Below are positions 1-8,953 of a stretch of 64,000 nt of DNA, in pieces. The notes under the pieces are model-generated. The model was given only the letters and a program-made list of their open reading frames with translations, was not told the origin of the DNA and made no database searches. The stretch covers positions 1 through 64,000 of the forward strand of contig JAZSNL010000014.1 in assembly GCA_045536365.1 (NCBI GenBank). The letters are read 5' to 3'. A program made the translations under genes and the position numbers. How positions within the stretch are numbered: the first letter of the stretch is position 1; the number at the start of each line of letters is the position of its first letter. This DNA comes from JAZSNL01 sp045536365. GTDB lineage: Bacteria > Bacillota_I > Bacilli_A > ML615J-28 > CAG-313.

Positions 1-58
1 TCTCAAGTTTTTGTTCTTTTGACCACTCTTTATTTTTACCGCCTTTTGGTCTTGACAT
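1..58 (-). CDS. IS3-like transposase OrfA / HTH protein, N-terminus only (cut by window start)
   Basis: Only the first 19 codons are in the window. They read MSRPKGGKNKEWSKEQKLE, a start that resembles the N-terminus of helix-turn-helix OrfA proteins of IS3-type elements in low-G+C Firmicutes. The ATG at 58 is preceded by a strong AGGAG site with about 8 bases of spacing and by TGCTATAAT (79-87, minus strand), an extended -10 box about 20 bases upstream of the ATG. The family call rests on a short basic motif and is tentative; another small DNA-binding protein is possible. If right, a mobile element lies just outside the window. Confidence 0.45.
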   Translation of the reverse strand, partial: MSRPKGGKNKEWSKEQKLE

Positions 59-78
59 ACCATCATCTCCTTTCCTGT

Positions 79-87
79 ATTATAGCA
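79..87 (-). promoter_or_regulatory. Extended -10 promoter element of the truncated gene at the window start
   Basis: On the minus strand TGCTATAAT matches the extended -10 consensus TGnTATAAT. The predicted transcript starts near 72, giving a short leader with the AGGAG site. No good -35 is visible because the terminator of the upstream gene occupies that region. Confidence 0.5.
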
Positions 88-94
88 TAATAAA

Positions 95-126
95 AAATGT
101 AGACACGTTTTTTTGTGTCTACATTT
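95..126 (-). terminator. Rho-independent terminator of the EF-G-like gene
   Basis: A perfect 12-bp stem (AAATGTAGACAC with GTGTCTACATTT) closes an 8-base loop. On the minus strand it is followed by a T-rich tail. It sits about 40 bases after the stop of the EF-G-like gene and separates it from the next gene. Confidence 0.85.
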
Positions 127-166
127 ATTTTATCATTTCAAGAATTTCTACCGGTTTTATTTTTAA

Positions 167-2224
167 TTAGTTTTTAGGTTTGTATTCTTCAACAATTTTT
201 GCAACTAAATGTTCAGGAACATCATCATAACGGATAAATTTACGAGAGAAACGTCCGCTACCTTGAGTCATAGCTTTTAAGTCAGTTGCATAACTGATGA
301 TTTCAGCTTCTGGAATATGAGCTGTAATTGTAGTTTTACCATGACCATCATCTTCCATACCGATAACAGCACCACGACGTTTAGTAACGTCACCCATGAT
401 ATCACCAACATATTCATTTTTAATAGTAACACAAACTTCCATAACAGGTTCTAAGATTGTAGGTTTAATAACTTTTGTAGCTTCTTTAAATGCTAAAGAC
501 GCAGCAATCTTAAATGAAATTTCATTTGAGTCAACTGGATGGTATGATCCATCATATAATACAGCACGAACACCAATAACAGGGAAACCAGCTAATGGAC
601 CATGTTCTAATGCTTCAATTAAACCTTTTTCAACAGCTGGGAAGTAGTTTTTAGGAACAGCTCCACCAACAACTTCACTTGCAAATTCAAAGTCTTTACC
701 TGCAAGTGGTTCAAATCTAATCCAAACATCACCAAATTGACCAGCACCACCAGATTGTTTTTTATGACGACCTTGTGCAGAACCAGTTTTTCTAATTGTT
801 TCACGATAAACAATCTTAGGATCAGCAGTTTCAACATCTACTTTAAACATATTCTTCATTTTTTCTAAAATATAAGAAATATGAGTTGTACCTTGACCAC
901 CAACTAATAATTGAGCAGTTTCAGGATTACGTCTAATTTCAAATGAAGGATCTTCCATATTTAATTTTTGTAATGCAGAAGACATCTTATCTTCATCTTG
1001 TTTAGTCTTAGCTTTAATTGCAACATATAATACTGGAGTAGGAACTTCTACTGGTTCATATAATACAACTTCTTTTTTATCTGATAATGTATAACCAGTT
1101 GCAAGTTCAGCTGTTTTAGTAATAACACCAATATCACCAGCATGTAAACAATCTACAGGTAATTGATTTTTACCAGATAAAACAATAATAGCACCTAATT
1201 TAACAGTTTGGTCAATATTAGGAACATATGCTTCAGCTAAGTTCTTAGTAGTACCAGACATAATTTTAAAGAAGTTTAATGAACCTAGGAATGGGTCAAC
1301 TAATGTTTTAAAAATATAAGCTGAGAATGGTTCTTCATCTTTATAATTTCTAGTTACAACTTCACCATTTTTAGGGTTTGTACCTTTTTTAGCAGCTGCT
1401 TCACAAGCAGGATTAAAGTAATCACAAACCATATCTAATAATAATGAAACACCCATATCTGCAGTTGCAGAACCAACGATAACTGGGAATAATTCATTAT
1501 TTTGAACAGCAGTCTTAACACCAAATGTTAATTCTTCATCTGTTAAAGGTTCTTCCATTAAGAATTTTTCAAGTAATTCTTCACTTGCACCTGCAGCAAC
1601 TTCTAATACTGCAGCTCTTAATTCTTCACATTTAGCTTCTGCTTCAGCAGGTAAAGCTGCTTCAGAACCATTAATATATGCTTTTTGAGTTAAAATGTTA
1701 AAATAACCTTGTAAGTTATTATCAGCTCCTAAAGGATAAGTTAAAGCCATAGCTTTTCCACCAAATCCTTCACAAACAGATTCAACAATCTTTTGTAATT
1801 TAACATTTTCTTTATTTAATTTATTAATTAGAATGATAGTAGGAATATTGCGTTTTCTTAATTCATCCCAAACTCTTTCTGTACCTACCTCAATACCTTT
1901 AGTAGCATCAATTAAAACAACAGCGCCATCAACAACAGCTAAATCTTGATCAATTTCACCAACAAATTCTTCAGAACCTGGAGTATCTAAAAAATTGATT
2001 TTACAATTTTTCCATTCAACGGGTATTAAAGAAGTTGAAAGAGAAGTTTGACGAGCTTGTTCTTCAGTAAGATAGTCAGATACAGTATTTTTTCTTTCTA
2101 CTTCTCCTTTTTTTGCAATAGCTTTACTTACAAATAACATAGACTCGCATAAGCTAGTTTTTCCGCTTCCTAGATGTCCTAGAACAGCAATATTTCTGAT
2201 TTGATTAGCTAAATACTCTTTCAT
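167..2224 (-). CDS. Atypical elongation factor G paralogue (FusA2-like translational GTPase)
   Basis: The 685-residue protein has the EF-G domain order: a G domain, domain II (about 290-380), and C-terminal domains III-V with the RETIRKTG stretch and the glycine-rich SGGAGQFG loop. The P-loop GHLGSGKT is at 16-23. It differs from canonical EF-G in two places: the G3 motif is DTPGS (80-84) with Ser where the catalytic His of DTPGH sits, and the G4 motif is NKLN (134-137) with Asn where NKxD has Asp. This fits the EF-G-like subfamily found beside a true FusA in many Firmicutes, whose role is not settled. It is transcribed alone, with RBS AAAGGAG before ATG 2224. GTP binding and ribosome-dependent hydrolysis are uncertain given the changed residues. 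Confidence 0.85.
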   Translation of the reverse strand: MKEYLANQIRNIAVLGHLGSGKTSLCESMLFVSKAIAKKGEVERKNTVSDYLTEEQARQTSLSTSLIPVEWKNCKINFLDTPGSEEFVGEIDQDLAVVDGAVVLIDATKGIEVGTERVWDELRKRNIPTIILINKLNKENVKLQKIVESVCEGFGGKAMALTYPLGADNNLQGYFNILTQKAYINGSEAALPAEAEAKCEELRAAVLEVAAGASEELLEKFLMEEPLTDEELTFGVKTAVQNNELFPVIVGSATADMGVSLLLDMVCDYFNPACEAAAKKGTNPKNGEVVTRNYKDEEPFSAYIFKTLVDPFLGSLNFFKIMSGTTKNLAEAYVPNIDQTVKLGAIIVLSGKNQLPVDCLHAGDIGVITKTAELATGYTLSDKKEVVLYEPVEVPTPVLYVAIKAKTKQDEDKMSSALQKLNMEDPSFEIRRNPETAQLLVGGQGTTHISYILEKMKNMFKVDVETADPKIVYRETIRKTGSAQGRHKKQSGGAGQFGDVWIRFEPLAGKDFEFASEVVGGAVPKNYFPAVEKGLIEALEHGPLAGFPVIGVRAVLYDGSYHPVDSNEISFKIAASLAFKEATKVIKPTILEPVMEVCVTIKNEYVGDIMGDVTKRRGAVIGMEDDGHGKTTITAHIPEAEIISYATDLKAMTQGSGRFSRKFIRYDDVPEHLVAKIVEEYKPKN

Positions 2225-2263
2225 TTTAAAATCTCCTTTGTATATTTTTTATCAGTCCTATAT

Positions 2264-2272
2264 ATTATATCA
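2264..2272 (-). promoter_or_regulatory. Extended -10 promoter element of the EF-G-like gene
   Basis: TGATATAAT on the minus strand matches the extended -10 consensus, about 40 bases before the start codon at 2224. The best -35-like hexamer, TTAACA, would need a 20-base spacer, so the extended -10 probably carries the promoter. Confidence 0.5.
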
Positions 2273-2310
2273 TAATTTTTTTAACTTTGTGTTAAAAAAT
2301 AATAATTTTT

Positions 2311-2324
2311 TGAAAACGTTTTTA
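2311..2324. promoter_or_regulatory. Possible catabolite-responsive (cre) site
   Basis: TGAAAACGTTTTTA matches the Bacillus cre consensus TGWAARCGYTWWCW at all but one position, and is close to a palindrome. It lies between two divergent promoters. A single A+T-rich match in a genome this A+T-rich is weak evidence, and no CcpA gene is in the window. Confidence 0.25.
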
Positions 2325-2491
2325 CTTTTTTTAAAATAGTATTTTTTAAAAAAGTAAATTAACAATTGATTATTTCCTACATTATAATATAAAATATCAT
2401 CTTAATTTCACATTAACATTTATTTTAAAAATCATTAAAATATCCATATTATACCTATTTAAAAATTTTTTTCATTTCGATTGTATCTTAT

Positions 2492-2520
2492 TTGTAAAAT
2501 CACTTGATTTTTGATATAAT
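2492..2520 (+). promoter_or_regulatory. Promoter of the WG-lipoprotein/ABC transporter operon
   Basis: A -35 TTGTAA (2492-2497) and a -10 TATAAT (2515-2520) are separated by exactly 17 bases, and the -10 is extended (TGATATAAT). It lies about 30 bases before the preferred start at 2549. Confidence 0.7.
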
Positions 2521-2548
2521 ATATACGAAAATGAGGTGTTATGCAAAC

Positions 2549-3922
2549 ATGAAATTTATAAAAAATATTAAAAAAGTCATTTATTTATTAATCATCACTT
2601 TGATTACTTTTTCACTGTTTAGCTGTTCAAAAAATAAACAAGAATATATCGAAAATGCTTTTGCATTAGGATATCAAGAAGGTATTCCATATCTTTTAAA
2701 CGCAAATAATGAACGATATAGTTTAAAGGAATATGATGAAGTAATCAATATCTTCGGTGAATATTTAGCAGTTAAAAAAGATGGTTTATATGGATATATC
2801 GACCGTACTGGTAAATTAGTAATCGAACCTCAATACACTGAAGCTTTCCCAATGAAAGAAAATAAAGCAGTCGTAAGAAAAGATAATTCTTATTTTATAA
2901 TTGATAATACTGGTAATACACTATATCAATTTGAACAAGGTATCTATTCTACTTCTTCTTTCTCAGAAAACTTCCTTGTTATTGAAACTATAACTGATCA
3001 TAATCATCTGTTCGGATATTTAAAATACGATGTTGAAACAAATTCATTCAGTATATTAAATGATTCTTTATCGTTTGAATACTGCATCGATTTTATTAAT
3101 GGATATGGTATAATCGGTAAAACAATCAATGATAAAATACAATATACTTTCATTCAACAAGATGGTAATTTATTATTTGCTGACTTATATTTTGATGAGG
3201 CAAGACATTTTTATAGCTACTATGCTTGCGTAGGCACTATGAAAAAAACTACTATCAGTGGTCGTGTAACTGATCAAATGTGCTATAAATTCATTAGCGA
3301 AAATGGTAAATATTTAACAAGAAATAAAACTGTTTTAGAATACCATCACGCAACAGATTTTGTTGACGACTACGCAATAGTAGGAAAATACTACTATTCT
3401 TCTTCTCAACAAGTGTATTATAAAAAATATCAAGTAATCGATTCAGTAGGTAATGAAGTTTTACACGAACCTCTTTACTATGCAGGTGCAGGTGAAGAAA
3501 ACGATGGTTCTCCTGCTAACTTCTGGCCAACAAATTTCTTAAAATACGGAAATTCACATGTATTTGCGGTAAGAACATATGGTGCATATGGTTCATGGCA
3601 AATTCAATATCATGATGATTTATTATTCAAACCAATAGAATGGAATTTTACTGAACTAGATGAAACTTGGTTAAAAGATTTATCTGAAATTTTAGGTGTT
3701 AAAAACAATTCTTTATCACTTGCAAAGAGTTATTCTTCTAACCCATACTATATGGAACAATTAATAAGATCTAGTTATTATAATGAAACAAAACCTATTA
3801 CTTGTATTAGAGTATATGGAAGTGATAATTTTGGTGTTGTCGAAGTAAACTTTGATGAAGAAACAAATCAATATAGTATTTCTTACATCATTTCTCCAAT
3901 ATATGAACAATTATTCTATTAG
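2549..3922 (+). CDS. WG-repeat lipoprotein, first gene of an ABC transporter operon
   Basis: I start at ATG 2549, 10 bases after GAGGTG; the upstream ATG at 2504 lies inside the promoter. The 457-residue product begins with a basic n-region, a hydrophobic core and the lipobox LFSC (Cys 26), so it should be a membrane-anchored lipoprotein outside the cell. Around residues 80-115 it has a typical WG (beta-propeller-like) repeat: KDGLYGYIDRTGKLVIEPQY. Further degenerate copies follow. WG repeats are common in surface proteins of gut bacteria; their ligands are mostly unknown. It ends 8 bases before the ABC gene, suggesting it works with the transporter, perhaps as a periphery or sensor component (inference). 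Confidence 0.75.
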   Translation: MKFIKNIKKVIYLLIITLITFSLFSCSKNKQEYIENAFALGYQEGIPYLLNANNERYSLKEYDEVINIFGEYLAVKKDGLYGYIDRTGKLVIEPQYTEAFPMKENKAVVRKDNSYFIIDNTGNTLYQFEQGIYSTSSFSENFLVIETITDHNHLFGYLKYDVETNSFSILNDSLSFEYCIDFINGYGIIGKTINDKIQYTFIQQDGNLLFADLYFDEARHFYSYYACVGTMKKTTISGRVTDQMCYKFISENGKYLTRNKTVLEYHHATDFVDDYAIVGKYYYSSSQQVYYKKYQVIDSVGNEVLHEPLYYAGAGEENDGSPANFWPTNFLKYGNSHVFAVRTYGAYGSWQIQYHDDLLFKPIEWNFTELDETWLKDLSEILGVKNNSLSLAKSYSSNPYYMEQLIRSSYYNETKPITCIRVYGSDNFGVVEVNFDEETNQYSISYIISPIYEQLFY

Positions 3923-3930
3923 AGGTCCTT

Positions 3931-6303
3931 ATGATAAAATTAGTAAATGTAAACAAATATTATCAATCAGGCCAAGGTAAATATCATGCCCTACGAGATA
4001 TAAATTTAACACTACCAGATAAAGGAATGTGCTTCATCGTAGGGAAAAGTGGTAGTGGTAAATCTACTTTATTAAATGTAATTGGTGGAGTAGATTCATA
4101 CGATTCAGGTGAACTATTAATCGATAATCTTAGCACAAAAAACTTTACTAGAAAAGATTATAATTCATATCGTAACACATACATTGGCTTCATATTCCAA
4201 GAATTTAACGTTATTAAAACTCTTACAGTTTATGATAATATTGCTCTTTCTTTATCTTTATTACAAAAGAATATTAAAGAAGAACACAATAAAATCATGG
4301 AAATAATTGAAAGAGTAGGTTTAAAAGGTAAAGAACACCGTAGAATGAACGAGATTTCTGGTGGTGAAAGACAAAGAGTAGCTGTTGCAAGAGCACTAAT
4401 TAAAGATCCAAAAGTAATTATTGCCGATGAACCAACAGGTAACTTAGATAGTAAAAATAGAGACGTTGTTATGGACTTACTAAAAGAACTTGCAAAAGAA
4501 CGCTTAGTAATCATTGTAACACACGATAAAAACTTATCTTCAAAATACGCAGACCGTGAAATAAGAATTAAAGACGGAACAATTGTAAGCGATGTAACTT
4601 TCAATCCCGAAGCTGAATTCGAATCATCAAGTAAATTATCAATTGATCCAATTCAACCTAAATTATCAGTAAGTTTTAACCTTGCGTGGAAGTCTTTCTT
4701 ACTTCATAAAGTACGTTTTATATTTATAACAATCCTATTTACAATCTCATTGACATTTGCAGGTATTGTAATCAATCTTTTCGTCGCAAATCCTTCGAAA
4801 GAATATTCTGAATATCAACGTCAATACGGATCATTTGTTGTCGATTTAAGTCAAAATTATACCACTAACGGTATTTCAAGTAATTCAGCTTTCTTTAATC
4901 ATGAATTAAATGAATTAGAAAAAGCATTTAGAGCAGTTAACAACTCAAGTAATGATTTAAAAACATATCAAAGTATGATATTTAATTCACCAATTGATTA
5001 TCATTCTGAATATACAGGTGATTTTTATTCAAGAGAAATAAAAAGAGTTATTACATTTGATTCTAGTGAAGCAAATACTTTCACATTTGTGCATGAAGCA
5101 TATTTAAATAATGCTTTTACTTGTTATATTACAGACTATTTAGCACAAGCTTTATTAGAACATAAATATTTCAATTATTCAAACATTTCTCAACTATTAG
5201 GTGAAAGATTAACTATAAATGGAATAACAACTAATTTATATATTGAAAAAATCATAGACACAAACTATGAAAATTTCCTTGGTGCAAACATGTCAGATTC
5301 TAAAGTATATGGTGCATATCAAGATAACTTAGTATATTATTCTTCTATTTTCATGGTAACTGAAAAGTTCCATTCTTTATTAAACGCTAATTACATGCCA
5401 TATTTTTATGATAATGTAATCTTTAGTGCAAACGGAGTTAAAGGTTACCAAGAAGGAGTTAAACATCTACCTTATAATTCAACTTATGATATTTCAACAG
5501 GTGCTGTTCCTGAAAAACCTAAACCTGGTGAACAATTACAAATAGCTGTTTCAAGAGGTTTCGTTGCTGCATGTTTCCCTAATGGTTTACCGCTAGGTTC
5601 TACTTTATCAGTAACTGGTGTTTCTCGTGTTCCCGCTTCTTCTTCTGCATTAGTAGTAGGTATTATAGATAGTGATGAGCTTATCATTGCAACTCCATCT
5701 ACTTCTCAATCAGAATTATACAATAATTATATTAGTTCTTCTTTTAAAGAAGGTGCATTCTTAATTTTACAAACAAGTGCAAGTGAATTAATTAATGCTG
5801 AAGCATATGACTACTTATTAAATAATATTATAAGTAATGTATCTATTAATAACATTTCTTTCGCAAAATTAAAATTAGTTAAAGATTTTATTAATAACAA
5901 CTTATTCTTCTTTGCAGGTTTATTCTTTGTATTCTGTTTATTTAGTATTTTAATGATTTTTAACTTTGTTATAATTAATATTAAAAACAGTACTAGAGAT
6001 ATTGGTATTTACATGTCTTTAGGTATGAATGGTTTCAAAATAGCAATGATTTATATGTTCCAGGTATTATTAATAAGTGCTATATCAGCAGTTGCTTCAT
6101 TATTATTTACTGGAATATTCCTTATCATTTTAGATTCAATCTTTAACGCACAAACACTAATCCACTTCTCAATAATAACAATGACATTTATTGGTATCTT
6201 AGGAAGCATTGCGATAGCATTCCTTTCTCCTATTATCGCAATCATAGCTCCTCTTCTTGATTTATCTAAGAAAAAACCAATTGATGTAATAAAGGAATCA
6301 TAG
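3931..6303 (+). CDS. ABC transporter with fused ATPase and FtsX/MacB-type permease
   Basis: The 790-residue protein begins with an ATP-binding domain (about 1-225) of the MacB/LolD type: Walker A GKSGSGKST (38-46), Q-loop Gln 90, signature ISGGE (142-146), Walker B with ADEPTGNLD (from 165), switch His 198. A permease follows: one membrane segment near 255-285, an extracellular region of roughly 370 residues, and three C-terminal membrane segments, the FtsX/MacB topology. This class exports peptides or moves lipoproteins, or couples to cell-wall enzymes, rather than importing. RBS GAGG precedes ATG 3931. It pairs with the separate ATPase and permease downstream, probably as a heterodimer (inference). 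Substrate unknown. Confidence 0.85.
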   Translation: MIKLVNVNKYYQSGQGKYHALRDINLTLPDKGMCFIVGKSGSGKSTLLNVIGGVDSYDSGELLIDNLSTKNFTRKDYNSYRNTYIGFIFQEFNVIKTLTVYDNIALSLSLLQKNIKEEHNKIMEIIERVGLKGKEHRRMNEISGGERQRVAVARALIKDPKVIIADEPTGNLDSKNRDVVMDLLKELAKERLVIIVTHDKNLSSKYADREIRIKDGTIVSDVTFNPEAEFESSSKLSIDPIQPKLSVSFNLAWKSFLLHKVRFIFITILFTISLTFAGIVINLFVANPSKEYSEYQRQYGSFVVDLSQNYTTNGISSNSAFFNHELNELEKAFRAVNNSSNDLKTYQSMIFNSPIDYHSEYTGDFYSREIKRVITFDSSEANTFTFVHEAYLNNAFTCYITDYLAQALLEHKYFNYSNISQLLGERLTINGITTNLYIEKIIDTNYENFLGANMSDSKVYGAYQDNLVYYSSIFMVTEKFHSLLNANYMPYFYDNVIFSANGVKGYQEGVKHLPYNSTYDISTGAVPEKPKPGEQLQIAVSRGFVAACFPNGLPLGSTLSVTGVSRVPASSSALVVGIIDSDELIIATPSTSQSELYNNYISSSFKEGAFLILQTSASELINAEAYDYLLNNIISNVSINNISFAKLKLVKDFINNNLFFFAGLFFVFCLFSILMIFNFVIINIKNSTRDIGIYMSLGMNGFKIAMIYMFQVLLISAISAVASLLFTGIFLIILDSIFNAQTLIHFSIITMTFIGILGSIAIAFLSPIIAIIAPLLDLSKKKPIDVIKES

Positions 6304-6311
6304 GAGGCTTT

Positions 6312-6974
6312 ATGATAAGATTAGACAAAGTAAATAAATATTATCATTCAGCAGGTGAAACAATTCACCCTATCCGTGATTTAACAATCACATTCCCAGA
6401 TAAAGGATTAGTATTCATATTGGGTCCTTCAGGAAGTGGTAAATCAACTTTACTTAACTTACTTGGTGGATTAGATCTTCCAGATTCAGGAGAAATTTGG
6501 ATTGAAGACAGAAAAATGTCATCATTTTCAAAAAGCGAAAAAACTTCTTATTTAAATAGTTACTTAGGATTCGTTTTCCAAGAATATAATATTTTGAAAG
6601 ATTTAAACTTAAAATCAAATATTACATTACCTCTTGAAATCCAAAACTATTCAAGAAAGAAAATTAAACAAAAATTTGAACAAATTATTAAAGATGTCGA
6701 ACTAGATGGCCTTGAAAAAAGAAAAGTAAGTCAACTTTCAGGTGGTCAAAAACAAAGAATCGCTATCGCAAGAGCACTTATTAAAGATCCAAAACTAATA
6801 ATTGCCGATGAACCTACTGGTAACTTAGATAGCGAAACAAGTAGAAACATATTCGAATTATTCAAAAGATTATCTCAAGATAGATTAATTATAATCGTTA
6901 CTCATGATGAAGAATCTGCACTTGAATTTAATGATCAAATCATTAGAATTTCTCCAGATGGAGGTCAAGTATAA
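6312..6974 (+). CDS. ABC transporter ATP-binding protein (LolD/MacB type)
   Basis: This 220-residue ATPase closely parallels the N-terminal domain of the preceding protein. Walker A GPSGSGKST is at about 38-46, the signature is LSGGQ, and Walker B contains ADEPTGNLD with a switch His in THDEE. It has no membrane segment of its own. TAGGAGG precedes the ATG with an 8-base gap from the upstream gene, and its stop overlaps the next start by one base (TAATG), which suggests translational coupling to the permease. It likely powers the permease encoded at 6974 within one transporter. Confidence 0.9.
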   Translation: MIRLDKVNKYYHSAGETIHPIRDLTITFPDKGLVFILGPSGSGKSTLLNLLGGLDLPDSGEIWIEDRKMSSFSKSEKTSYLNSYLGFVFQEYNILKDLNLKSNITLPLEIQNYSRKKIKQKFEQIIKDVELDGLEKRKVSQLSGGQKQRIAIARALIKDPKLIIADEPTGNLDSETSRNIFELFKRLSQDRLIIIVTHDEESALEFNDQIIRISPDGGQV

Positions 6975-8920
6975 TGTTAGCGCTATTTATTTTATTAATA
7001 ATTACATTATTTGTTCTTTTATATAAAAGATCAAATTACAACTATCGTTTAAACACAATTTCATTTAATCAAATAAATGAAAATAAAGATAACTATTATT
7101 TAAAAACATCTAATCCTGACCAAGAAATAGATAATATCGATACAGCTGAAAATAAAGAAGAAAAAACTTCTTCCCAACATCAACCAAATAAATTAGTGTT
7201 AAAAAAGGCTCACGTTCCATTTCGAACAATTTTAAAGATTGCCTTTAAAAACATTTGGAAAAAGAAAGTACGATTCCTTGTTATCATCATTATTACCGCA
7301 ATATCTCTTGGCTTTTTATCATTCTCAATTGAATTAAACGGTGAAAAACTAAGACAAAATGTTTATACAATGATTAATAATGGATATCGTTATACAACAA
7401 TTGAAGAACATTATCCTTTAGAAGAAGAAACTGATTTCTATGGTCAATTTAACAGTGTACCATTATCAGATAATTCATATAATACTTTAAAACAAGAAAT
7501 GCCACAACTCACTTTACATAAATATGAAAAAGTTGAATACAATTTCGCAAAAAAAGGTATTGAAAACGCCAACTTCTTCTATACAGGAACAATTAGAAAC
7601 ATTATTATGTTTGATCAAACAAATGATTACATTCTACTTGCAGGAAGACTTCCTGAAATTGGAACTAAAGAAATATTAATAACTGACTACCTAGTAGCAG
7701 CTTTTAAATATTTCAACATCTATCCTAATTGTAACACATACTATGATTACTTAAATCAATACCTTGACTTAGGTAAAATGGAAGACTACAAAATAGTTGG
7801 TATTATTGATACACCATATGAAAAATGGTCTAAATACATGAAAGAAACTGAAATTAACGAAAATAATAAAGGTAACTATTCATTTATTAATGACTATGAA
7901 ATGATGAGTTCAGTAGTACTTAACGAATACTACTTTAATATGGAAAAAACAAGCCTTCCTTCTTCAATTACTTTCAAAACAACAGGTGCAACTACTTACA
8001 AATGGTCATTATCAGCAAATAATAATGTTGTTGAAAAAACACAAATAGTTACACAATATGACACACTTCCATTAAAACAACACAGTTGGTACGGAAGTTT
8101 CGGTCGTGCACCTCAAGCAAATAATGAAATAGTTATTCCTAAGAACTGGGCAGAAACATTATATAACTGTGACTTAGATGAAAACTATCGTTCATTCCGT
8201 ACATACCAAGAAAAAGTAGAAGGTAAATCAATTACTTTATCAATAACTTCAAAAGATGGAACACAATCATATGAAAAAACATTCAAAGTAGTTGGTATTA
8301 CAACAAATACCCTTGCAGTTCAATTATATTCTGAAGAATTCATGAATTTATATAAATCTTTCAAAGTTGTTACAGAAAACATTATTCTTGAACTTCCAAC
8401 TTCTCCTGCTCTTGCATATTCATATTTTAATCAAGCATTTGATAATGGATACGTAATCGATGTATGGAAATATCGAGCTGATATTGATTCATATACAGTT
8501 GACCCATTCGTTGATATTATTTCAAAAGCAGGATTATTCGTATTTGTAATCTTTACAATGGGTATAATGTGGACAATTATGACAATTGAAATAGTAGATT
8601 CAAAGAAAGAAATCGGTATATTACGTTCAATAGGTCTAAGCGGATCACAAGTATCATTAATATTTATACTTCAAACGCTATTCGTTAACCTTTGTGCGTA
8701 TGGACTAGGTATTTATCTTGCATCTAAAGTTATTCCTATTTATAATGGAACAATTAAAGATGAACTAAATATCATTACTCTTTATATGTACTCTTTAACA
8801 TATAGAACTCCAATCTTCCTTGCAATATTCGTTGTTATAATGTCATTAATTTCAACATTAATTCCACTTTATAAAATAACATCTCAAAAAATTATTGATG
8901 TTATTAATGAAAGAGAATAA
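6974..8920 (+). CDS. FtsX/MacB-type ABC permease with extra N-terminal membrane segment
   Basis: The 648-residue protein starts with a short hydrophobic segment (about 1-17), then a charged cytoplasmic stretch to about residue 90, then the usual permease layout: a membrane segment near 105-125, a large extracellular domain, and three membrane segments at the C-terminus. KKEIGILRSIGLSGSQ between the second and third segments is the cytoplasmic coupling stretch of FtsX-like permeases. It is the separated counterpart of the permease fused in the gene at 3931. The additional N-terminal segment is not usual. Last gene of the operon; it is followed at once by a terminator. Confidence 0.85.
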   Translation: MLALFILLIITLFVLLYKRSNYNYRLNTISFNQINENKDNYYLKTSNPDQEIDNIDTAENKEEKTSSQHQPNKLVLKKAHVPFRTILKIAFKNIWKKKVRFLVIIIITAISLGFLSFSIELNGEKLRQNVYTMINNGYRYTTIEEHYPLEEETDFYGQFNSVPLSDNSYNTLKQEMPQLTLHKYEKVEYNFAKKGIENANFFYTGTIRNIIMFDQTNDYILLAGRLPEIGTKEILITDYLVAAFKYFNIYPNCNTYYDYLNQYLDLGKMEDYKIVGIIDTPYEKWSKYMKETEINENNKGNYSFINDYEMMSSVVLNEYYFNMEKTSLPSSITFKTTGATTYKWSLSANNNVVEKTQIVTQYDTLPLKQHSWYGSFGRAPQANNEIVIPKNWAETLYNCDLDENYRSFRTYQEKVEGKSITLSITSKDGTQSYEKTFKVVGITTNTLAVQLYSEEFMNLYKSFKVVTENIILELPTSPALAYSYFNQAFDNGYVIDVWKYRADIDSYTVDPFVDIISKAGLFVFVIFTMGIMWTIMTIEIVDSKKEIGILRSIGLSGSQVSLIFILQTLFVNLCAYGLGIYLASKVIPIYNGTIKDELNIITLYMYSLTYRTPIFLAIFVVIMSLISTLIPLYKITSQKIIDVINERE

Positions 8921-8921
8921 C

Positions 8922-8953
8922 AAAAACAGTAGAACTCTTGTTCTACTGTTTTT
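8922..8953. terminator. Bidirectional terminator between the ABC operon and the pullulanase operon
   Basis: A perfect 14-bp stem (AAAAACAGTAGAAC with its complement) closes a TCTT loop. A-runs and T-runs on the flanks let it work on both strands. The pullulanase stop codon lies inside the right arm. Confidence 0.9.

Larger units (their letters stand above)
2225..2548. other. Divergent intergenic region between the EF-G-like gene and the WG/ABC operon
   Basis: This 324-base A+T-rich gap holds no convincing gene. It contains an extended -10 (TGATATAAT, minus strand, 2264-2272) for the EF-G-like gene and a full promoter for the rightward operon (2492-2520). A cre-like palindrome lies at 2311-2324, and an A/T-only inverted repeat (ACTTTTTT with AAAAAAGT) lies around 2324-2355; its low stability makes a function doubtful. 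Confidence 0.6.

Noticed and set aside
396..837. Open frames within the EF-G-like gene on either strand
   Set aside because: They overlap conserved EF-G coding sequence in another frame and have no domain or ribosome site.
2504..2548. Upstream start for the WG lipoprotein
   Set aside because: ATG 2504 lies between the -35 and -10; the start at 2549 has GAGGTG and a proper lipoprotein signal.
6960..6990. Frameshift between ATPase and permease (6312 and 6974 genes)
   Set aside because: Both proteins are complete, and the TAATG junction is a normal coupled start.
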